DNA of 10,082 bases, taken from positions 1 to 10,082 of the forward strand of contig JBBDWM010000001.1 of NCBI GenBank assembly GCA_040902845.1. The letters are read 5' to 3'. This stretch comes from JALYNX01 sp040902845. Lineage in GTDB: Bacteria > Actinomycetota > Acidimicrobiia > Spongiisociales > ZC4RG35. A program made the position numbers and the translations under genes. Positions 5,822 to 10,082 of the stretch are shown in pieces (position 1 is the stretch's first letter; each line of letters starts with the position of its first letter). The notes beneath the pieces are model-generated. The model saw only the letters and a list, made by a program, of their open reading frames with translations. It did no database searches and had not been told where the DNA came from.

Positions 5822-6926
5822 CCGGGATCTCGATTTCCACCAGGGTCCCCACGCCGGGACTGCTGGTGATGCTGGTGGTTCCACCCAGGCGGGCGGTCCG
5901 GGAGTTGAGATTGCTGAGACCCATGCCCGGGCTCGCCAGATCTGTGTCGAATCCTCGCCCATCATCTTGGACTCTCAACCGCCAGCCATCGGCACCCGAT
6001 TCGACCAACACGTCCACATGTGCCGCTCCGGAGTGTCGGAGTGCGTTGCTCAAAGCCTCGGTCACCAGCTTGAAGATCTCGTCATCGAACGGCCCCTCCC
6101 CCCGTTCCGTGACCGCCAGGTCGAGACGCACATCGCTTGGATACGCCGCTCCCATCCGCGACACCAACTCCTGGAGGCGATCCTCGAGTTGGAGCGGATG
6201 CTGCGGGCCGGCACGCAGCTGGAACACATAACTGCGGAGTGTCTCGACGGCTGTATCAAGTCGATCAACCGAGTTTTCCAGTGTGGCCGCCGCGGTCTCA
6301 TCGGTGACCCTTGCCGAGACTCCCTGAAGCCCCAATCCCACCGCGAACAGGTCCTGGATCACCGAGTCGTGAAGGTCCCGGGCGATTCGCTCCCGATCCT
6401 CGACGACCGCCAGGCTACGCAGGCGCTCGTGGAGACGTGCCGTGGTGAGGGCCGAGCCGGCGATTCGACTCAGGGCCTCGATCGTGACCACGTCGGAGTC
6501 GGTGAATCCACCTTTCTTGTCCGAGAGGTAGAGATTGCCGAATGCTCTCCCGCCGGCCATGACTGGCACACCGAGGAACGACCTCATCGACGGGTGATTC
6601 GGGGGGAAACCGTACGAGTCGGGATGGTCCTCGATGGAATCGAGGCGGATGGTCTTCTTCTCCCGTACCACCGTGCCGAGCACTCCAAGTCCCTTCGGCG
6701 GCATTCCGATCCGGGCAACGGTCTCCGGCGACATCCCTTCGTGGATGAACTCGACGAGCACACCGTGATCCCCGATGACACCCAGTGCGACATACAAGGC
6801 ACCGGTGGCGAGACGGGCCTCGGAGACGAGCCGTCGCAGCAACTGTTGGAGGTCCCCGGCCTCTATGACCGAGGCGGCGGCCTCGATCAAGGCCGGAAGT
6901 CGGGAGATGAACTCAGGCTGCGACAT
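5814..6926 (-). CDS. DevS/DosS-like GAF sensor histidine kinase, single GAF domain
   Basis: This 370-aa soluble kinase has no membrane segment. A GAF domain (about 20-165) precedes a HisKA_3 dimerisation helix with RDLHDSVIQDLF (phosphorylated His186) and a HATPase_c domain (N-box EALSNALRHS with Asn294, DDGRGFD 321-327, GMGLSNL 334-340). From my recollection of M. tuberculosis DosS, its GAF-A aligns here without gaps (offset 38) from ALEV to LYL. The proximal heme ligand His149 corresponds to His111 in FPPNHPSMRSFLGVP and distal Tyr171 to Tyr133 in FGNLYL. DosS His113 is Met75 here and Glu87 is Gly49. DosS has two GAF domains; this protein has one. It should sense O2, NO, CO or redox state and phosphorylate the divergent regulator. 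The ATG has no Shine-Dalgarno; a TAACGT 8 bases upstream suggests a leaderless mRNA. Confidence 0.93.
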   Translation of the reverse strand: MSQPEFISRLPALIEAAASVIEAGDLQQLLRRLVSEARLATGALYVALGVIGDHGVLVEFIHEGMSPETVARIGMPPKGLGVLGTVVREKKTIRLDSIEDHPDSYGFPPNHPSMRSFLGVPVMAGGRAFGNLYLSDKKGGFTDSDVVTIEALSRIAGSALTTARLHERLRSLAVVEDRERIARDLHDSVIQDLFAVGLGLQGVSARVTDETAAATLENSVDRLDTAVETLRSYVFQLRAGPQHPLQLEDRLQELVSRMGAAYPSDVRLDLAVTERGEGPFDDEIFKLVTEALSNALRHSGAAHVDVLVESGADGWRLRVQDDGRGFDTDLASPGMGLSNLNSRTARLGGTTSITSSPGVGTLVEIEIPVS

Positions 6927-6934
6927 CGTTCAAG

Positions 6935-6955
6935 ACGTTAACCAATGGCTAGCGT
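6935..6955. promoter_or_regulatory. 21-bp dyad with back-to-back -10-like elements between kinase and regulator
   Basis: The stretch ACGTTAACCA (6935-6944), central A, TGGCTAGCGT (6946-6955) pairs at 8 of 10 arm positions. The two mismatches, 6938/6952 and 6941/6949, are each a single transition from a match. The ends form candidate -10 hexamers in opposite directions: TAACGT on - (6940 to 6935, 8 bases before the kinase ATG) and TAGCGT on + (6950-6955, 7 bases before ATG 6963). Both distances suit leaderless transcripts, common in actinobacteria. No good -35 is seen. It is probably an operator for autoregulation; promoter activity is inferred. Confidence 0.5.
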
Positions 6956-6962
6956 CGGGTTC

Positions 6963-7640
6963 ATGTCGAAGCTGCGTGTGCTGTTGGTCGATGACCACGA
7001 GGTAGTCCGAGCCGGGCTCAAGGGGCTCATCGACGCCCAGGACGACATGGAAGTTGTCGGCGAGGCAGGCAATGCCGAGGAAGGACTGCGACGGGTCGGC
7101 TTCGACCAGCCAGAGGTCGTCGTCCTCGACGTGCGTCTTCCGGACCGCAGCGGGGTGGAGGCATGCCGTGACATGCGGTCGCGATTCCCTGAGGTGCGGG
7201 TGCTGATGCTCACATCGTTCGCCGACGAGGAGGCGTTGATGGCGGCGATCCTGGCCGGGGCTTCCGGCTACGTCCTGAAACGTGTGAAGGCAACGGACCT
7301 GGTTGAGAGCATCCGCAAGGTGGGAGCCGGAGAATCGCTTCTCGACCCGGAGATGACAGAGCGACTCTTCGAGCGTCTCCGAACCGGGCCCAAGGACGAC
7401 CCCGTCCTGTCGAAGCTCTCCAAGCAGGAGCGAACCATTGTCCAGTACATCGCGCACGGGATGACGAATCGACAGATCGCCGAGGAGATGTTTCTTGCTG
7501 AGAAGACGGTCAAGAACTACGTGTCGAACCTCCTCGCCAAAATGGGCATGAGCCGCCGTAGCGAGGCAGCCGCCTATGTCGCCCGAATCGAAGGTGAACA
7601 CGAGAGTGCAGACCCAGCCGAGAGTTGGGACGAGGTTTAG
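6963..7640 (+). CDS. devR: NarL/FixJ-family response regulator, DevR/DosR-like
   Basis: This 225-aa regulator starts MSKLRVLLVDDHEVVRAGL. The receiver domain has the acidic pair in VDDHE, the phosphoacceptor Asp56 (VVVLDVRLPD), the switch Thr84 (MLTSF) and Lys106 (GYVLKRVK). A DevR-like linker, AGASGYVLK then KVGAGESLLD, follows. The LuxR-type HTH covers LSKQERTIVQYIAHGMTNRQ then IAEEMFLAEKTVKNYVSNLL. The block FLAEKTVKNYVS.LLAK.GM.RR..AA is nearly the same as I recall in mycobacterial DevR, whose Lys and Asn here contact DNA. It should be phosphorylated by the divergent kinase. I chose ATG 6963 because homologues start just before RVLLVDDH and because ATG 6945 lies inside the dyad; 6945 would add MASVGF. 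The C-terminal tail is acidic. The TAG stop lies within the terminator stem. Confidence 0.94.
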   Translation: MSKLRVLLVDDHEVVRAGLKGLIDAQDDMEVVGEAGNAEEGLRRVGFDQPEVVVLDVRLPDRSGVEACRDMRSRFPEVRVLMLTSFADEEALMAAILAGASGYVLKRVKATDLVESIRKVGAGESLLDPEMTERLFERLRTGPKDDPVLSKLSKQERTIVQYIAHGMTNRQIAEEMFLAEKTVKNYVSNLLAKMGMSRRSEAAAYVARIEGEHESADPAESWDEV

Positions 7641-7697
7641 ACGAGCCCTTAGGGGATCGTGCGATTGGCTCGTGCCTGAACGATCGGCGGTCTAAAC
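7635..7697. terminator. Nested inverted repeat between convergent regulator and acetyltransferase genes
   Basis: The outer arms GTTTAGAC (7635-7642) and GTCTAAAC (7690-7697) are perfectly complementary and contain both genes' stop codons (TAG 7638-7640 on +, TAG 7694-7692 on -). An inner perfect pair ACGAGCC (7641-7647) and GGCTCGT (7667-7673) gives a second stem. Each outer arm gives TTTA or TAAA next to the stem rather than a long T-run. It is a plausible bidirectional terminator or transcript-end stabiliser serving both genes. Confidence 0.55.
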
Positions 7698-8717
7698 CCC
7701 AAGCCGCTCCCGGATCGTCGCAACGTCGCCCTGCCAGATGTGGTTCATCAGTATCCGCTTGAACCCCAGAGCAAGATTGATGTTCAACATCGGCTCGTTG
7801 GAACCGGCGTTGTCGGTGTCGATCCGCTCCACCAAAGGGAAATCGGACCGAATCTTCTGCAACATGGCGGCCTTGAGCCAGCGGCCGAGACCCTTTTCAC
7901 GATGAACAGGGTCGACCGCGGTGTCGACCTGCCAGGCCTGAGGAGGATTCAGTTTCTGATAGACGGCCTCGGTCAGGCCGACGAACGAACCGGTTGGCTT
8001 GTGACGAGCCACATAGACGAGAAAGTCGGTATGACGGTTCCGGTCGAGGGCTTCCAGGCCACGCCACATCTCTGGAGTCATCACTTCGGGATCCCTTTCG
8101 AAGTCCTCCAGCGGTGCGGAGTTCATGACGTCCTTGAGCCGGCAATAGGCGGCCAGGTGCTCTTCCGGGATAGGGCCCGACAGGAAGAGCAATTCGTAAT
8201 CGAACGCCCATTGTTTCGCCTTCGCCACCCATTCGCTCACGAGACTCCAGTCGACTTCGGCGAGGGTGAGCCGGCTTCGCTGGGCGTGGAAGGCGTTCTT
8301 CATCCCGGCCCGCTCCGCAATGGCTGCCGATGCGGAGCCCTGGGGAATGGCGCAGGCGAATCGAGTCCGATCTTGTTCTTGGATCAGGTCGAACACGGGA
8401 GTGGCGATCATCCGACCGAGCCCACGGCCTCGGTCATCGCGACTGACATGTACCCATCCAAAGGCGTTCTCCAGGTTCTGCTCGAGATTTATCGACGCTC
8501 CCGAGGTTGCAACCAATCGCTCGCCTTCCCATAGAACCCAATGGGGGTTCATCTCGTAATCAAAGGTGTGACGCCAATCGACGAGTCGCTGTTGGTAGGG
8601 CTTGGGTGGGTCTCCCGGCAGCCCCTCCTCGTCGATTTCAAGGTAGAGCTCATGCATCGCGGCCAGGATGCTCTCGGGCGCGGTGCTGGTATCGACCTGT
8701 TCGACACGGGTAACCAT
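7692..8717 (-). CDS. Tandem GNAT-domain N-acetyltransferase
   Basis: This 341-aa protein contains two GNAT folds in series, like the mycothiol synthase MshD and other actinobacterial double-GNAT enzymes. The first domain (about 1-150) has the acetyl-CoA loop VSRDDRGRGLGRMIA (91-105). The second (about 170-341) has VDPVHREKGLGRWLKAAML (268-286), followed by DTDNAGSNEPMLNINLALGF (300-319), the typical last part of motif B. Both loops keep the R/Q-x-x-G-x-G/A pattern (RGRGLG and REKGLG), so either could bind acetyl-CoA. The substrate is unknown, and MshD-specific residues cannot be checked by eye. It lies 44 bp downstream of the small membrane protein gene on the same strand and may be co-transcribed. 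Length and motifs show no truncation. Confidence 0.9.
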   Translation of the reverse strand: MVTRVEQVDTSTAPESILAAMHELYLEIDEEGLPGDPPKPYQQRLVDWRHTFDYEMNPHWVLWEGERLVATSGASINLEQNLENAFGWVHVSRDDRGRGLGRMIATPVFDLIQEQDRTRFACAIPQGSASAAIAERAGMKNAFHAQRSRLTLAEVDWSLVSEWVAKAKQWAFDYELLFLSGPIPEEHLAAYCRLKDVMNSAPLEDFERDPEVMTPEMWRGLEALDRNRHTDFLVYVARHKPTGSFVGLTEAVYQKLNPPQAWQVDTAVDPVHREKGLGRWLKAAMLQKIRSDFPLVERIDTDNAGSNEPMLNINLALGFKRILMNHIWQGDVATIRERLGV

Positions 8718-8761
8718 GACCAGTCGAGGCTAGGAATGTGGTCAGTCGGGCTGCGGCTGAT

Positions 8762-8917
8762 TTAGAAGGGCAGCAGCTGGGCGGAGGTCTCGTCGCCGGC
8801 GCCAACGAGGCTGTCGATGCTCGAGGTAGCCCAGAGGGCAACGAGAACGATAAAGAGAACCACGAGAACGGCCATCACCCGCTTCGAAGAAGCTGCTGTC
8901 TCGGCTTCGTTGGTCAC
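8762..8917 (-). CDS. Small single-pass membrane protein (51 aa)
   Basis: This short gene starts GTG and encodes VTNEAETAASSKR, a hydrophobic helix MAVLVVLFIVLVALWA (15-30) and a short tail TSSIDSLVGAGDETSAQLLPF. By the positive-inside rule the N-terminus would be cytoplasmic and the tail outside. The start is set by GGGAG at 8926-8922, four bases before the GTG. A longer frame to 9136 runs through the hairpin repeat array, has repeat-derived residues and is not credible. I do not recognise a family. Its neighbour upstream on the same strand also begins VTN and is membrane-anchored, and the acetyltransferase follows 44 bp later. Confidence 0.68.
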   Translation of the reverse strand: MTNEAETAASSKRVMAVLVVLFIVLVALWATSSIDSLVGAGDETSAQLLPF

Positions 8918-8921
8918 GTTG

Positions 8922-8926
8922 CTCCC
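8922..8926 (-). promoter_or_regulatory. Shine-Dalgarno fixing the GTG start of the 51-aa gene
   Basis: GGGAG on the minus strand, followed by CAAC and then GTG at 8917. This is the only good ribosome-binding signal for the frame and rules out the longer repeat-spanning version. Confidence 0.55.
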
Positions 8927-8980
8927 GGGTCGGTCGACGCTGGAGCAGGCTAACTGGCCAGGGTTTCTTCGTTGTGCAGA

Positions 8981-9183
8981 GTTGTCCCCCTGCGAAGCGG
9001 CGGCGACCGTCCGATCAAAGGTCGGGCCAAGGGACAAGCAGTTGTCCCCCTGCGAAGCGGAGGGACCGTCCGACCAAAGGTCGGACGAGGGGGGCAAGCC
9101 TGGAAGCGCAGAACCCCCCTCGGCGCAGCCGTTCACTCCCTCACCCCTTGTCCCCCTGCGAAGCGGGGGGACCCCCCCCCCCC
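8981..9183. repeat. GC-rich hairpin repeat array with TTGTCCCCCTGCGAAGCGG core, three copies
   Basis: The 19-bp core recurs exactly at 8982-9000, 9042-9060 and 9148-9166. The first two copies are a 60-bp tandem period. Each of those units has outer arms (TTGTCCC 8982-8988 with GGGACAA 9031-9037; TTGTCCCCC 9042-9050 with GGGGGGCAA in the second). Inside are a TGC-GAA-GC mini-hairpin and a second hairpin with an AAA loop. In unit 2 the latter is perfect over 9 bp (CGTCCGACC/GGTCGGACG). In unit 1 two changed bases still pair as T-G wobbles. A small CGGC-GCA-GCCG hairpin is at 9121-9131. The third copy runs into the C-tract and gap. It lies between two minus-strand genes and is probably not coding. 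Confidence 0.85.
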
Positions 9184-9193
9184 NNNNNNNNNN
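9184..9193. other. 10-N assembly gap between a C12 tract and a G13 tract
   Basis: Ten Ns separate a run of 12 C (9172-9183) from 13 G, one T and 7 G (9194-9214). This is a scaffold gap inside the hairpin repeat. The left side ends GGGGGGA then C12, so the two sides can pair, and the G side could form quadruplexes. The true length and content are unknown, and the homopolymers may themselves be assembly artefacts. Any reading frame crossing it is unreliable. Confidence 0.97.
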
Positions 9194-9222
9194 GGGGGGG
9201 GGGGGGTGGGGGGGCAGCCTGG

Positions 9223-9696
9223 TCAGCGACCTCGAGTTTTCTTGGAAACCTCTTCGATCTTCTCGACGGCCTCGTCGACGGCATCCCCGATGGCGTCGGT
9301 AGCCGTGTCCGCTAGATCGACCACCGTATCGGCGGCCTTGTCGCCGACCTCTTTGGCCGTCTTGGTCGCCTTCCGTGCCGTGCCCTTCGCCGCGTCGGCA
9401 GTCTTGCCGGCTGCGTCTTTGACGTTGTCCATCGCCTTCTCAGCGGCGTCGGGCTCGAGAAGCCCCGCATCCTTGAGTTTTGGGACGACCTGATTGGCCA
9501 CCTCGGCAGCCTTGTCGGTTCCGATCCAAGGACCGAGTTTCTCCTCGAACTTGGCCCTTGCCTCCGAGTCGCTGAGACCGGCGAATTCCGCCTTCTTGGA
9601 AGCCATCACCCTTGCGATCGCGGCCAGCAATCCAGCAAAGAGAAGGAACTTCAAGAGGAAACGGAACGGATGTCGCTCTTGTTCTCCGTTGGTCAC
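9223..9696 (-). CDS. Membrane-anchored Ala/Lys-rich amphipathic-helix protein
   Basis: This 157-aa protein starts GTG, fixed by the near-perfect Shine-Dalgarno AGGAGGTGA at 9709-9701. A short polar head (VTNGEQERHP) precedes a hydrophobic helix FRFLLKFLLFAGLLAAIARV (11-30). A middle part follows (LSDSEARAKFEEKLGPWIGT, then KAAEVANQVVPKLKDAGLL). The tail (about 84-150) is rich in Ala, Lys, Asp and Thr, with A-x-K/D patterns such as KDAAGKTADAAKGTARKATK and DTVVDLADTATDAIGDAVDE. It has LEA-like or apolipoprotein-like amphipathic helix character and ends in a basic SKKTRGR. Such tails suit envelope, desiccation or nucleoid-related roles, but no family is recognised and no function is claimed. 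The stop lies just beside the gap-bearing repeat array. Confidence 0.82.
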   Translation of the reverse strand: MTNGEQERHPFRFLLKFLLFAGLLAAIARVMASKKAEFAGLSDSEARAKFEEKLGPWIGTDKAAEVANQVVPKLKDAGLLEPDAAEKAMDNVKDAAGKTADAAKGTARKATKTAKEVGDKAADTVVDLADTATDAIGDAVDEAVEKIEEVSKKTRGR

Positions 9697-9700
9697 TGCT

Positions 9701-9709
9701 TCACCTCCT
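9701..9709 (-). promoter_or_regulatory. Strong Shine-Dalgarno of the 157-aa gene
   Basis: AGGAGGTGA on the minus strand, then AGCA and GTG 9696. It is the best ribosome-binding site in the window and rejects the longer frame starting at ATG 9726. Confidence 0.8.
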
Positions 9710-9731
9710 GGGGCAACCCTACACATGGGTC

Positions 9732-9746
9732 AAAACCAGAGGTTTT
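9732..9746. promoter_or_regulatory. Perfect inverted repeat AAAACC-AGA-GGTTTT in a divergent promoter gap
   Basis: Six-base arms separated by AGA lie in the 108-bp gap between the divergent genes at 9696 (-) and 9805 (+), and stand out as AT-rich against GC-rich flanks. On the minus strand TAGGGT (9724-9719) is a possible -10. The site could be an operator for one or both genes. Evidence is symmetry and position only. Confidence 0.35.
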
Positions 9747-9804
9747 CGCGCTCCGAGCCAAACCCCTTCACGGAGGGTGGTCGAAGGCGTAAGTTCGGAT
9801 TCCG

Positions 9805-10082
9805 ATGATCCGTCGGCTGATTGCCGGTCTGGTGGTGGTCGGTCTGGCGATAGGTGTGTGGGCGTTATGGCCCCGGGGTGAGCCCGACCCGTCTCCGACC
9901 ACAACGGTCAACGCCGTCGGCAGCAGCACCACCTCGATCAGGGTCGCCAGTCGAACCACCGGCTCGACCGCAGCCCAGACCCATGTGGTGACCACGGTGG
10001 AGGAGGCGGAGGAGATCCTCCGGGCACTCTGGTTTGGCTGGTTCGAGGGGATCTACAACCAGGACGAGGAACGGATCAAGGA
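9805..10082 (+). CDS. Exported or anchored protein, 5' part
   Basis: The frame opens at ATG 9805 and is still open at the window edge after 92 codons. The in-frame stop TAA at 9790-9792 leaves no earlier start. A basic N-terminus (MIRR) and hydrophobic helix LIAGLVVVGLAIGVWALW (5-22) form a signal anchor or uncleaved signal peptide, with no lipobox Cys. A low-complexity Ser/Thr/Pro linker follows (PDPSPTTTVNAVGSSTTSIR and onward to about 60), typical of a surface-exposed spacer. A folded part then begins with VEEAEEILRALWFGWFEGIY then NQDEERIK. The last part suggests a small ligand-binding or NTF2-like fold starting with a helix, but this is a guess. Only a weak Shine-Dalgarno is seen. No function is assigned. 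Confidence 0.8.
   Translation, partial: MIRRLIAGLVVVGLAIGVWALWPRGEPDPSPTTTVNAVGSSTTSIRVASRTTGSTAAQTHVVTTVEEAEEILRALWFGWFEGIYNQDEERIK

Noticed and set aside
5967..6941. A 324-codon open frame on + opposite the histidine kinase
   Set aside because: It is antisense to a kinase with all catalytic boxes intact. Its product shows no motif and is rich in His and Arg, as expected of a high-GC shadow frame.
6930..7601. A 223-codon open frame on - opposite the response regulator
   Set aside because: The + strand frame has complete receiver and HTH motifs; the antisense product is unrecognisable.
7740..8534. A 264-codon open frame on + opposite the tandem GNAT gene
   Set aside because: Shadow of a gene with two acetyl-CoA loops; no motifs or ribosome-binding site of its own.
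8762..9136. Longer 124-aa version of the small membrane protein on -
   Set aside because: The added 73 residues come from the hairpin repeats, and GTG 8917 has a proper Shine-Dalgarno.
8981..9166. CRISPR-like spacing of the 19-bp core
   Set aside because: Only three cores with unequal spacing (60 and 106 bp), the intervening sequence is itself repeated and self-complementary, and no cas genes are present.
8817..9493. Open frames on + running through the hairpin repeats and the N gap
   Set aside because: They translate repeats and homopolymers (recurring CPPAKR-like or SPCEA-like runs) and cross unknown bases.
8905..9696. Shared GTGACCAACG start in the 51-aa and 157-aa genes as a sign of duplication
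   Set aside because: The similarity ends after a few codons, and the hydrophobic helices and tails are unrelated.

Overview
The window looks like a chromosomal contig from a high-GC actinobacterium, probably a lineage related to Acidimicrobiia and probably metagenome-derived. The reasons are the GC-rich, GTG-tolerant coding, an actinobacterial DevR/DevS-type two-component pair, and a 10-N scaffold gap. The genus-level guess is inference.

Layout. (1) Bases 3-572 hold the C-terminal part of a primary-type (group 1/2) sigma-70 factor on +. (2) Bases 573-918 fill the convergent gap and consist almost wholly of two ~100-bp direct repeats built from 7-bp units, flanking a 46-codon remnant of a DUF559 (Vsr-like) endonuclease-fold gene. 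(3) Bases 4436-919 on - hold a three-gene run: a multicopper oxidase with an extra N-terminal blue-copper domain, a stand-alone RibD-C/DHFR-like reductase, and a class III PLP aminotransferase. (4) Bases 4433-4462 are a strong palindrome separating this run from a + strand run: a CBS-pair protein, a flavin split-barrel (PPOX) protein and an SRPBCC-like protein. (5) Bases 5814-7640 hold a divergent histidine kinase (-) and NarL-family response regulator (+), closely resembling mycobacterial DevS/DosS and DevR/DosR. The single GAF domain of the kinase keeps the residues corresponding to the heme-ligand His and distal Tyr of DosS. A 21-bp dyad lies exactly between the two genes. (6) A nested-stem terminator separates the regulator from a tandem-GNAT acetyltransferase, a 51-aa membrane protein and a 157-aa membrane-anchored Ala/Lys-rich protein, all on -. 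The last two are separated by a GC-rich hairpin repeat array that contains the assembly gap. (7) At the right edge a partial exported or anchored protein starts on +.

How the genes may work together. In mycobacteria the DosS/DosT-DosR system senses O2, NO, CO or redox state through a heme GAF domain and switches on a dormancy regulon that includes a CBS-pair protein (Hrp1) and flavin-dependent nitroreductase-like proteins. Here a DosRS-like pair sits next to a CBS-pair protein and a PPOX flavoprotein, with a partial DosR-like half-site upstream of the CBS gene and an O2-reducing copper oxidase on the opposite strand. I infer a compact, locally encoded O2/redox-responsive module. No exact DosR box was found, so the regulatory link is a hypothesis.

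The most unusual parts are the single-GAF DosS-like sensor with its dyad, the 30-bp palindrome, the repeat-flanked DUF559 remnant, the hairpin array at the assembly gap, and the PPOX and SRPBCC frames separated by a single in-frame amber codon.
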